This document shows, piece by piece, positions 27,801 to 35,661 of a DNA stretch of 64,000 bases; position 1 is the stretch's first letter, and each line of letters opens with the position of its first letter. Where the stretch lies: assembly GCA_029582155.1 (NCBI GenBank), contig CM055901.1:4039982-4103981 (forward strand), in the 5' to 3' direction. The translations under genes were made by a program, and so were the position numbers. Source of the DNA: Panopea generosa (taxonomy: Eukaryota > Mollusca > Bivalvia > Adapedonta > Hiatellidae). The notes under the pieces were generated by a model. That model searched no databases and was not told the DNA's origin. It worked only from the letters and a program-made list of their open reading frames with translations.

Positions 27801-30800
27801 CCGTTATACAACTCGAGAGCGTTACACAATACCTACCCGTTATACAACTCGAGAGCTTTATAAAATAGTTTGAGATCTTTATCTTCTTTGTATGTTTCGT
27901 CATCCCGACGGAATCGGTAAAACAAGGTCTGATCTTTTATGTCGTGGTCGTCACAAACTGAAACAAGACAATCATGATAAGATACATTCGAAAAAAGTAA
28001 TAATCGAGATAAGCAATAAACGAGATAAGTTATATTTGAGATAAGTATTAGTCGAGATAAATAATAATCGAGATAAGTAACATTCAAAAAAAGTGATTAA
28101 CGAGATAAGTTATATTTGAGATAAGTATTAGTCGAGATAAATAATAATCGAGATAAGTAACATTAAAAAAAAGTGATAAACGAGATAAGTTATATTTGAG
28201 ATAAGTATTAGTCGAGATAAGTAAATAAGTAACATTATATATAACACGGTGGCGAACCCACGTGACTTTATGTTATAAAGTGTTACAAAAAAATCGGAGC
28301 AAAATAGACTGCTTTAAGTAACATTTTGCAAATTTTCTTAATATTTTATGGAAATTCACGAAACAAAGACGAGCACCGTTTCTGTATAGAGATGAACTAC
28401 TGGTGATATCAAATGGGCAAAAATAACTTATTATTTGCAAGGTCCTAAAACTGAAATCCAACGTTAGAGATGAGATAGGTAATAGTTTAGCCCTCAATCT
28501 GAAATACAACGTTCGAGATCAGTAATATATTAGCCAACAAACCGAATTAAAGGGTTTGACATAAGCGATAATTTAGCGTTTATACTCAACTTTCAAGATT
28601 AATCATATTTTAGTAATTATTTTGAAACAGAAATGCTACCGATTCTGAATACTTCAAATTTTATTTCAGTTAAATTTATATACATGTATTGCAAATTTCA
28701 TTAAAAAAAATAAGCAAAATAGGAAAATGATATTGTAAATGAAGATAAATTAGTGATGTGCTTGTCGACACGAATGCCCCGGCTGTACCTGCAGTGCTGT
28801 TGTATTAGATCATTATTATATGTGCAAGTTCATACTAATAATCGCTAACAAGCATCACCATAACCAGTTAAGAGGTTTTGGAAGACGAGTGCTGAGAAGA
28901 ATCACAGTTTAAAATAGATAAATGGCCAACAGTCGATTGAGCAAGACGATGACAAGAGCAACTGAGCTTTATACTGATAGCCCCTAACAAGTTTGGTCGA
29001 AATCAATTGAAAGTTAAGGATAAGTGCTGTAAATAGCTACAATAAATATTATCAAAGGAGCATAACTCCCTCCAAAAACCAATGGTATGACGCGCAACTA
29101 GGCTTCATACTATTACTCCCTAGCAAGATGAGCTCAAATTGTTTCAGATGTCGATGTACTGGACGTAATGACGATAAGCCTAGCTAGGCTTCAGATTGAC
29201 ACTTCCTGACAAGTTTAATAAAGAAGTTTAGGAGAGTAAAGCTGACAAGAAAGTGTGACGTAATGACATACGGACAGATGGACAAGGGCAACTCTCCCGC
29301 ACAATTTCGCCATAAATGACATGGCATAAAAACGATCACAAATTTCTTACCATGATGAAACAATGAGTATTTCTGTAATATTGCAAGGGCGTCTAGTGTG
29401 GCCTCCCGGTTTTCACAATGTTTATTTTTTATCAGCCATTCGATCAGGTCATGTCCCACAATACACGATTTGTATGTCCTAAGATGATACTTCCGGTCTT
29501 TGATGAGATTTGCAGCGTGAAGTCTTTGTCTGTAAATACGGAACATGGCTCTAGTTGATCTTGGGCATATTTTAAAAAACTATTACAATATTAACACACA
29601 TATGACGTGAACAGTCAAGTAAATAAGGATTTGATCAGAATTTAAGGATTGCCATTAAAACATGACAAAAAATTCATACAATGATATTCTCTTCTCTGCA
29701 TGAAAATATTATTTCGAACAATAAAATCCTGAAATCAGCTCTTAGAAATATACACCTAAAGAATTATAATATTTTGGGGAAACATGAATACGACTGACGA
29801 ACAATTTCAGTTTTAGATAAAGAATATTTTAAAGATTATTGCTGTTTTAACTCGTTGCATCGATATGCGCATCAAAGACAGCAACTCCTTCGTGGATAGT
29901 GTGCACAGAGTCCTCTTAACATTTCTACATGCAGATGCATGACATTTGGTATATCAATGCCACTTAAACAAGTTAAAAACAGTCACAACTGTCTTAAGAA
30001 GCTAGTCAAGGGAGTGAACGAAAGTTGCCTTTTAAGACAGGCTGTTGCCTAATACAGGTTAATTTGCTCTGAAAGCATCAAAACGGGAAATAGCAATTGT
30101 GGCTGCTTAAGACAAGGGGCTGCTTAATAGAGGTGACCGCTTACATAGGTTTGACTGTATATGTAAAACAAATCCTTGGATGCACTGAGCACACTACCGA
30201 AAAGAAAATAACGTGCTCGGTTTTATTAAGTCTGTTCACGAGGTGCAGTAAAGCATGCAACCCCGTAAACTGTATTATATTTGAAACCAACATTTGAAGG
30301 AGCTCTTTGGTTCAAAACGTCAACAATAATAACAACTCTAGTTCATGTTTGAGGCCGATGCACGGAAAGTCCGGCTGTTGTTGTGTAAGTCAATATTTTT
30401 TTAATCACTTAACTATTCTTAAAATACACCTCATATGTAAACAATAAACAGAAGCACCACGTGCATGTGGAGTGCATGATTCAGTGGTAGGGCCTCGGTG
30501 GTCCTAGTATCGGGGGTCGTGGGATCGATCCTAAGCCAAGGCTATCTGTGGTGTCTTTGAACAAGACATTTTATCCGCATATGCTTAGTACTGGACCTCA
30601 ATTCATCAATATTTTGAGTCTGAGATTTAGACTCGGAGTCTAATTGTCAACTATTTAAGATTCGTAAACATCCATTTAACAAGAAAATTACTATATTTAT
30701 TTGCAGAAACAAGCAATTTTAATGATTATTTAACAGAAAATGTTACAGTATCACATGTATTACCCATGAGTGTATGCTTACAGTGTTTTACAAAATGTAA

Positions 30801-31099
30801 GATTTTGAGTCCGATTCTGAGACTCAAATAAGTGATGAATTAAGTCCTTGGTTCTGCCCAGGAAGACCTCGAGCATGGCTTGTATAAGTTGTAAGAGCTT
30901 ATTTCACAATCGATGTATATAAAAAAAAGTATGAAAATCCACCTGAAGCACCACACCTTATCTGTTCTCCTGTATGAATGATTCTCATGGTTTGTACAAT
31001 CCGTGCAAGATTTACTAAACTATCCATTTCCAACTGTGATTCAGAGTTATATATGGTCTGAGTCACAATCCTATAGGTCCACTGCTCCAGAGACGACAT
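16924..31099 (-). CDS. DEPTOR: DEPTOR: DEP domain-containing mTOR-interacting protein, complete, 9 exons
   Basis: Nine minus-strand exons with GT-AG borders and matching phases: 31099-30957, 29529-29351, 27957-27837, 26389-26211, 25374-25195, 23767-23552, 18689-18619, 18283-18179, 17064-16924. They sum to 1335 nt, 444 aa plus TGA; human DEPTOR is 409 aa. Order: DEP1 at about residues 45-128 (LIKDRKYHLRTYKSCIVG), DEP2 at about 148-235 (FQGSDFVDYILKRGDVQTRE), a Ser/Thr-rich linker at about 236-350, and PDZ at about 362-440 (VGYGFVIRG, then QAVDPTGPAAVAGLK). The human protein can be followed throughout, for example TGEQIRQRLH against TGEQLRLRLH. DEPTOR binds and inhibits mTORC1 and mTORC2; the PDZ part is known to contact mTOR. 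ATG 31099 was chosen because it begins an exon ending in the conserved TGEQIR and has A at -3; Met25 is an alternative. Introns range from 335 bp to 4.9 kb, and several hold repeats. No premature stop is present, so it looks intact. Confidence 0.95.
17263..17465 (+). mobile_element. tRNA-derived SINE, family C
   Basis: The head reads GGTTAGCTCATGCGGTAGCG with degenerate B box GTGAGTTCGTATATCC, then a unique body. It lies in DEPTOR intron 8. Confidence 0.6.
18179..18283 (-). CDS. DEPTOR: DEPTOR exon 8 (PDZ, carboxylate-binding loop)
   Basis: Exactly 35 codons between TATACAG and GTAATA, phase 0 at both ends. Codes IMSDPVGYGFVIRGESPTYV and QAVDPTGPAAVAGLK. GYGF at about 370-373 sits at the PDZ carboxylate-loop position, as GWGF does in human DEPTOR. 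Confidence 0.95.
18361..18416. repeat. (CT)28 microsatellite in DEPTOR intron 7
   Basis: On the transcribed minus strand this is a purine (AG) tract. It lies 78 bp above the exon 8 acceptor in a 335-bp intron. Confidence 0.95.
18619..18689 (-). CDS. DEPTOR: DEPTOR exon 7 (linker to PDZ)
   Basis: Seventy-one bases after TTTTTCAG, ending ATCAAG before GTACGA (phase 0). Codes VLLRHATVHELESPDTPYVK then QSIK, aligned with human SVLKRPVTSEELLTPGAPYAR. Confidence 0.9.
19100..20045 (+). mobile_element. 3' end of a non-LTR retrotransposon with an internally amplified 36-bp coding repeat
   Basis: The plus strand carries decayed reverse-transcriptase C-terminal sequence: near 19120 LFTSLWNQLDDNIKAAHLLS, then IPPYYSHGK, IYHARFRNNFSNLNADLCRN, and after the array HPSTFCVCYEVTENAEQYFF then QRLVLFQIIRALHPLNINLL, ending TAA at 19961-19963. 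The Cys/His-rich 'ENAEQYFF.CP.Y..QR' pattern is typical of the segment after the RT domain in CR1/RTE-like elements. The frame is open from 19244 to 19963 across 13 exact 36-bp units. A short 3' tail with ATAATAATG-type repeats follows. It sits in DEPTOR intron 6, opposite to the gene, and is 5'-truncated with stops upstream of 19244. Confidence 0.75.
19256..19745 (+). repeat. 36-bp tandem array, 13 copies, frame-preserving
   Basis: AATGCC recurs at 19292, 19328, 19364, 19400, 19436, 19472 (19508 as AATACC), 19544, 19580, 19616, 19652, 19688 and 19724, always 36 bp apart. The translated unit is CSNLNADLCRNN. It arose inside the retroelement's coding region. Confidence 0.9.
20553..20845 (-). 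mobile_element. tRNA-derived SINE, family B
   Basis: The minus-strand head reads TTAGTTCAGTCGGTTACGCG with B box GTGAGTTCGAATACC. The body has CACTTGAATCAGTGG (plus), and the 3' tail is (CAAT)n, seen on plus as ATTG repeats at 20553-20580. It is in DEPTOR intron 6. Confidence 0.75.
20920..21346 (+). pseudogene. Unrecognised coding-like remnant, two frames with one shift
   Basis: From 20920 the plus strand reads KLTEEWIKPPISSSKSDSLQ, EFTGDTSKGKVRKRVKLSDG and VFTELSREKFIE, then TAA at 21100. One frame over it continues at once as NKYECDSVELTKGVDEQYLA and VKMMKDETSKQSFYNTNECQ. After one TGA (21218) follow three copies of KVELS, then NEFLNFRKQIVLTYGCPMHP and a TAG at 21344. The smooth continuation suggests one old ORF broken by a frameshift and a stop. 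It lies in DEPTOR intron 6, antisense. I cannot name the family; an ancient transposon ORF is my guess. Confidence 0.4.
21785..21872. repeat. (GCGT)22 microsatellite
   Basis: Uninterrupted CGTG tetranucleotides, alternating purine-pyrimidine and so Z-DNA prone. In DEPTOR intron 6. Confidence 0.95.
22105..22416 (+). other. Unrecognised 103-codon ORF in DEPTOR intron 6
   Basis: Its second half (KNCFGEEDIFNVAFSSGWDV, then AKSSAIEHQTEADASELCVY) looks protein-like, while the first half (repeated AAGAATATTCTTAAG) looks like AT-rich spacer. No splice context or family was recognised. It may be another part of the decayed ORF that ends at 21346. Confidence 0.2.
22741..23092. repeat. 50-bp tandem array, 7 copies
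   Basis: The unit starts TCTGAAACTTCCGCTTGTGT and contains TCGCTCACTAGTTGTGACTC. Copies are nearly identical, so it is recent. In DEPTOR intron 6. Confidence 0.9.
23552..23767 (-). CDS. DEPTOR: DEPTOR exon 6 (Ser/Thr-rich linker with DSG motif)
   Basis: Begins after CATTTAAG and ends TCAG before GTTAGT. Codes residues 268-339, rich in Ser, Thr, Pro and Asp. It contains SVSGDSGNSTDTSE at about 316-329, in the position of the phosphodegron (SSGYFS) of human DEPTOR. Confidence 0.88.
24255..24420. repeat. 35-bp tandem array, about 4 copies
   Basis: The unit is CAGCAGGACAGCAGAATG followed by AATTTTATTCATTTTGC. In DEPTOR intron 5. Confidence 0.8.
25195..25374 (-). CDS. DEPTOR: DEPTOR exon 5 (end of DEP2, start of linker)
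   Basis: Begins after TTTACAG and ends before GTAAGT, phase 1 to phase 1. It codes VTDDFHFRDDSRILYRFTLD, aligned with human VSNKHPFVDSNLLYQF, followed by a basic and then Ser/Asn-rich linker. Confidence 0.93.
25773..26122 (-). mobile_element. tRNA(Ala)-like SINE with (CAA)n tail, family D
   Basis: On the minus strand: A box GTGGTCTAGTCGTAGAGC, a perfect 5-bp anticodon stem around CTCGCAT (anticodon CGC), and B box GTGGGTTCGATCCCC. The body includes GACTGGGTGGGGTGTCATAC, and the tail is (CAA)n at 25773-25822. The acceptor stem does not pair, so it is not a functional tRNA. It lies in DEPTOR intron 4. Confidence 0.75.
26211..26389 (-). CDS. DEPTOR: DEPTOR exon 4 (DEP2 core)
   Basis: Begins after CGAACAG, an acceptor with a poor pyrimidine tract. 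It codes LITENNGVIRSYQQDGELF, FQGSDFVDYILKRGDVQTRE and GRRLLESDTIRH, then one base of Val208 before GTGGGT. This is the second DEP domain (human ASEFLDWLVQEGEATTRKEA). Confidence 0.93.
26897..27866. repeat. 36-bp array spanning the DEPTOR exon 3 / intron 3 junction, about 27 copies
   Basis: Minus-strand unit: CTCTCGAGTTGTATAACGGG then TAGGTATTGTGTAAAG. The 5'-most copy is the true end of exon 3 (codons KALELYNG) with its donor GG/GTAGGT, and the rest run into the intron. Nearly every copy keeps CGGGTAGGTA. Most units are exactly 36 bp, with a few indels. Confidence 0.93.
27837..27957 (-). CDS. DEPTOR: DEPTOR exon 3 (end of DEP1); 3' end is the seed of a tandem array
   Basis: Begins after TTGTTTCAG. 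It codes VCDDHDIKDQTLFYRFRRDD then LKLFYKALELYNG, matching human KLFYRFRKDDGTF..GQRLYEK. It ends AACGG before GTAGGT, phase 2. Its last 24 bases and the donor are the first copy of the 36-bp array that fills much of intron 3. Confidence 0.93.
27983..28230. repeat. 80-bp tandem array, about 3 copies, GATAAG-rich
   Basis: CGAGATAAGTTATATTTGAG recurs at 28021, 28101 and 28181. Units are built from shorter CGAGATAAG(T)AATAAT blocks. In DEPTOR intron 2, right above exon 3. Confidence 0.85.
29351..29529 (-). CDS. DEPTOR: DEPTOR exon 2 (DEP1 core)
   Basis: Begins after TTTACAG and completes Arg48. It codes QRLHAANLIKDRKYHLRTY, then GHDLIEWLIKNKHCENREA and ends at LFHH with the first base of Val108 before GTAAGA. 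This is the main body of the first DEP domain. Confidence 0.95.
30466..30900 (+). mobile_element. SINE family A copy interrupted by a MITE
   Basis: The head at 30466-30540 has GTAGGGCCTCGGTGG and a degenerate B box GGGATCGATCC. The body reaches GCTTAGTACTGG, is broken at 30593-30847, and resumes TTCTGCCCAGGAAGACC, as in the copy at 4341. It lies in DEPTOR intron 1 and just below exon 1. Confidence 0.7.
30593..30847. mobile_element. MITE, 255 bp, nested in a SINE
   Basis: Terminal inverted repeats of about 35 bp: the left end starts GGACCTCAATTCATCAATAT and the right end, reverse complemented, GGACTTAATTCATCACTTAT; both continue TTGAGTCT. The flanks rejoin the SINE. The target-site duplication is not clear. 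Confidence 0.75.
30957..31099 (-). CDS. DEPTOR: DEPTOR exon 1 (start codon, N-terminal helix)
   Basis: Codes residues 1-47 plus two bases of Arg48. It ends MRIIHTGEQIR, matching the TGEQLR of human DEPTOR. The donor GTGTGG is weaker than the others but gives the only phase (2) that continues into exon 2. Confidence 0.9.
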
Positions 31100-31550
31100 C
31101 TTGTCAAGTTGATATAGAATTAGCGAAATCCGAGATAAATTTTAACTTTTAATAATTCTACAACGATGCAGATGTTGAAATATTTTATGTGTACGTATTA
31201 ATATGACCAAAAACTGACCAGCATCAATAGCGTTTAGCTTATTAATGAAGTAAAAGGCAGTGTCTTTATAGACCATTAAGGACAATAAGTTTAGATACAC
31301 GTGAGACCAGACAGTGAGATTAGATGCATGTGTGGTTACAACGTGAGACTGGGCAGTGAGATTAGATACATATGTACTGGGCACATGTGGTTGCAACGTG
31401 AGACTGGCTATATTTACACCTGATAATGTTTTAGTTTGTTATGGCGTAAGATAACAGACACTCAGCAAAATGTGACATCGCTGTAAATCGATCTGTATCG
31501 GGAATGATCAGATAAACTTGATAATGTGCAGGGTGGAGCTAACAGAAATA

Positions 31551-31672
31551 TGTAATGATAATAATAATGATAATATTATAATAATGATAATAACAACAAC
31601 AAAAATAATAATAATAATAATAAAAATAACAAAAATAATAATATAATGTTAATAATAACAATATAATAAAAA
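31551..31672. repeat. (AAT)n-rich tract
   Basis: Imperfect AAT/AAC repeats about 450 bp upstream of the DEPTOR start codon. Confidence 0.85.
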
Positions 31673-33723
31673 TAAGACTTTTATTAACGAGAATTCATCT
31701 GAATCAGTATAACCTTCCATGAGGCTGAAAATAGAATATTGACAAAGAAAAAAATATAGTGGACGAAAGAATCCTGCATCGAAAAGCGTCCATTTAAGTA
31801 TAAACTAATATTCCAAACATGCATTAATTTTTAGCACGATTTTTTAAAATTCTACTGTTTGTTTTTAAAATTACTTAAAAAAAAATATTTTTTTTTGTAT
31901 TGAAAAGAATGTCAATATTTAGACCGGAAATTCAGCCCGTATGATTTTCATTGGTTACAATCGACGCTCAAGATAGAGGCTAGCGCAGACCTTGCGAAAA
32001 CATTTTCCACACATAAATAGAAACTGAAGCCTAAACAAGGATTATGGTACCGTACAAACATGTAAACAATGTTAAATTCTGATGCTGGAAACACCTGCTG
32101 GAAAGATACTGAGCGTGAGTGTCTCCGCTTCTCGGAACTTTTCTATAATGTTCACGTATTTACATTGGAGTTGGGGATAGTTTGGGGCTGCAATTTATAC
32201 CCCGCACTCAATGTAAGATTGACACGGAGCTGGCAACCAGCATTCCATTAACTCCGTAACAAAAAGAAAAAATGACTGTCACATGCAGGAGTGTTCACTT
32301 TTTTCGAGCAAGAAGTATAATGAATCAGTCTAGTGGAGTTGACTCAGATGGTCATCGCCATGGTGATCACCTTGGTGACCACGATATATCACGATGGCAA
32401 GTTCATAAAGGTTCATCTTCTTTGTATTATCCACGTGACCACCTTGAATACTGTACAATGTGTCAGCACATGTTGGTGAACGACAATATATGATCTCAGG
32501 CAATTTTAATATATCTCAAACATTGAAAGATAAGAAGATCGTGATTTTATGAAATGTGTCCATATATGGTGGTGAATAATATTTTATTTCAATATATCTT
32601 GAAATTGGATCGGCTCAAAAGTTCTGCAAGTATTAAATTCGACATGTCCCCTAAATTTTAAACATAAATATAATGATACAACAACGGCCAGTATAACATA
32701 AAACTGTTAATAAAAGTACACACTAAATAATGATTTTCACTTCTTGAACGTATTCCCAGGTAGTTTAAAAAGACAGATAACAAAATTGCGACCAACAAAT
32801 AATTAGAGTTAATCTAAAAAGGTGATTCAAATATAGATCTACCGTCATAAAATTTGTTGCATTTGTTTCGTTATCGAGCTTGGTGTACAGCCATGGATCG
32901 TTTGCCATGCATAAAATATGATGGTACACGTTTATTTTCCTTTAAGGTATGCATTTAATGTTTGAAATTTGAAAATAATGCAGATGGTGTTACACTGTCG
33001 GCTAGTTAATTCCATAAACAGACAGCTGAGGGAATACATGAGTTTTTAAAACAGCCGATTTGCAGTTTTGTATAGCAATATTGTTTACATTTCTAAGTGG
33101 GTAATTTGATAACTCTCCTACTAGTGGTGATAATCAATTTTCAATATGAGTAGGAACCAGGATATTATTTACTTTATACATGAAACATTGTTTTTTATAT
33201 TTCTCTTCTTTGTTTAAGTGATTCCTAACCAAATTCCTTATGTAATTTTTTTAGTTGGAGCAGTTGGACTGCTTCTTTTTGTATCTTTTCGAGATAATTA
33301 GATACATTGACAGAGTACCCGTCCAAGACTATAGATGAGTATTCTAAAATTGACGAATATATGATAAGTGCATTTGACTCAGCGCCATTCTACCGTTGAA
33401 AATTGTAGCTTACCCACAATACTTAGTCTTAGAAACGGAACTGTGCATGTTATCAATAAAGGTATCCCATATATTTTGAGTAAAATAAATGTACGTTTAT
33501 GGCTTTCTTCAAAGTTTATCTTAATATTTTGAAAAGATAAGTTGGGGTATTGTTCGTAGTTTCTTAGAGAGAGAAAAAAACATTGCTCCGGTCTCCTTTA
33601 ACAAATTATGTTTAAAATCACGCGGAAAATATGGAAAATAGGTCGACGCATTTACAGATAACGAGATAAACATAATAAAATAGAAGGACTTGTAAAAAAA
33701 GGTTGTAACCCTGTTACGTATAT

Positions 33724-33790
33724 TTAATGACCCCGTATTCCAGCGGTAGAGCATTCGCCTGTAAATCTGGAGAGTTTTATTCCAAGACAG
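33724..33790 (+). mobile_element. tRNA(Thr)-like SINE head fragment
   Basis: CGTATTCCAGCGGTAGAGCA and GCCTGTAAATCTGGAGAG resemble a tRNA-Thr D arm and anticodon arm; the B box is decayed (GTTTTATTCC). Confidence 0.4.
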
Positions 33791-33923
33791 GACAATTTTT
33801 GTACTATTTTTGTTCTATTTTTTTTCCATTGTTTACTCTTTCCCTTTGAATAAAAGAGACCATAGTACATCACGGAAATTCAAAGTCGTCAAAAACACAT
33901 ATGGAGGTATAAATGTAATAAAA

Positions 33924-33978
33924 AGGTTATAGTATAGTAGAGGGGACCAACAGGCACACCTCTACCATACAATAACCT
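33924..33978. repeat. Inverted repeat, 20-bp arms
   Basis: AGGTTATAGTATAGTAGAGG at 33924-33943 pairs (18 of 20) with CCTCTACCATACAATAACCT at 33959-33978 across a 15-nt loop. It may be the core of a small foldback element. Confidence 0.7.
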
Positions 33979-35160
33979 CTAATCATTACATAACTATACA
34001 AACCTTCGATGCGCCATATACTATTTCTCCACCAAGTGTGCCTGTTCATACCCAAACCTCACTCCGAACTCCCAAAGCATGTATATCACCTTTACCCTAT
34101 CGGGTGTGATTTGCTGTGTTAAATATCAAACTAGTACAATTTGTGTTTCGACAATGTTAATTATGTCTTACCGTATGTGTTCTCCCACCATGAATAAGTC
34201 ATTTAAACCACAAAAACTTGGCGATCTGCTTCTTAAATCTGTATCCATAATAGTAAAATGTAAGCTGATTTGAGAAAATGTTGGTATACACATTCATATA
34301 TTTAAACTGGTGTTCTGATATAAAACCAGTATACGTGCTAATACCCCATAACTGTGACTATGTCGGAGGTTATAATAGATACATATGATAACATATCAAC
34401 TCATCAAACAACACGACAGACAATTTAAGATATAAAAATGGTTTACAGATAATAATAAAAATAATAATGGTTTACTTTGTTTTGCCATGTGTTATTCAAA
34501 AGTTTATTTTTATTTTATCATGATTGTGGTTATTTCGTGATATTTCATCAAAATCGGTTAAAACAACTTTATTTTACACTGGTTTTGTATAAAGATCGTT
34601 TGAAACTTTACCATGGAGCTATCATAAAGGACCAGATCCATGAACCGCCAATAGTGGCCCTGTTCAATGCAATAAAAAGTTTCGATGTTGTTGGGGTTTT
34701 TTTTATTATTTTAATTATGTTTAATTCTCTTTAAAAAATATATTTTGTTTTTCAATTTTACATTTTTCGCTTAATACAATACCATTAAAGTGCACACGTA
34801 GAGAGAAAATATGCACTTTTCCTATAGTTTAAGATATTGTATGTAAATATATCATGGATTTATCAGCGAAGGAACTCTTGCCACAAAGCAATATTTACAC
34901 ACATTACTCATAGTGTACTAGACATTGATCAATATAAATATATTTGTATGGCAAGAATACCTTCATAATAAAAAAATATTAAATGCGAAAATAGGACAAA
35001 ATTGGGGGGAAATTACCATTTTCCTTGATTTTAACCGTGTTTTTTTTTAAGTCATTCTATTAATAGAATATATACATATTTTTAAAGAGTAGATTATATG
35101 CAATACAAACACAATAAGCTTTGCTGCAAAATAAATATTTAAAAGAAATGTATTTTACAG

Positions 35161-35391
35161 GACCGTTATTGGATTTGTGAACCTGGTCCTATCGAAAACA
35201 ATCACGCCGACTTAGTGTATACTTTTGTAGTGTATTATGATGAGTCAAAAGTTGATCAGACAAACCAACAAATTAACACATATTTAACAAAAATAAATGA
35301 AATTACCAATATGAATAAAATAAAAGTTCATTTGCCACTTAAATATTTAGGTGGATTTGGTCGTTTAAATAACTTTGAAAAAACTGAATGA
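35161..35391 (+). CDS. Unrecognised terminal exon candidate, 76 codons
   Basis: An open frame begins right after a good acceptor (TGTATTTTACAG) and ends TGA at 35389-35391. It reads DRYWICEPGPIENNHADLVY, TFVVYYDESKVDQTNQQINT, YLTKINEITNMNKIKVHLPL and KYLGGFGRLNNFEKTE. The composition is protein-like (aromatics, Gly, balanced charge) despite AT-rich surroundings. There is no early ATG, so it would be a 3' exon or a remnant. I do not recognise the family. The 85-codon ORF at 34477-34734, same strand, may or may not belong with it. Confidence 0.33.
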   Translation, partial: DRYWICEPGPIENNHADLVYTFVVYYDESKVDQTNQQINTYLTKINEITNMNKIKVHLPLKYLGGFGRLNNFEKTE

Positions 35392-35661
35392 AGGAAATTG
35401 AAATTTTAACAAAAATGAAACACAAAACAAACGATAGCCATACAAACCGCTACAACATCAAAATAACAGCTGACATGAACAATCTGGTAACATTTTATGG
35501 ATGAATGATACATACTGTTAAATAGATTATATGAATACCGAGAAAATATATTGATGATAATTTTGTTACTGTACAAATGACATTTAACATATTAGTTTGT
35601 GCTAATTCAGCTGGATTCCTAGAAAAGCTCAGACCAAATATGAATCTCTCTCGATTTCCTT

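Larger units (their letters stand above)
31100..35160. other. Spacer upstream of DEPTOR
   Basis: Holds the AAT tract, three short GTGAGACTGGGCAGTGAG-like repeats at about 31290-31410, a tRNA-like fragment (33724) and an inverted repeat (33924). The DEPTOR promoter should lie just above 31100, but no TATA or initiator is convincing. Confidence 0.4.

Noticed and set aside
26867..27873. Repeat ORFs (KLSSCITGRY and YNSRALHNTYPL)
   Set aside because: They are frame readings of the 36-bp intron array; the true coding part is only the DEPTOR exon 3 end.
32272..32493. 73-codon ORF with DGHRHGDHLGDHD upstream of DEPTOR
   Set aside because: No family, splice context or promoter was seen, and the His/Asp richness comes from a local GGTGATCACC-like repeat.
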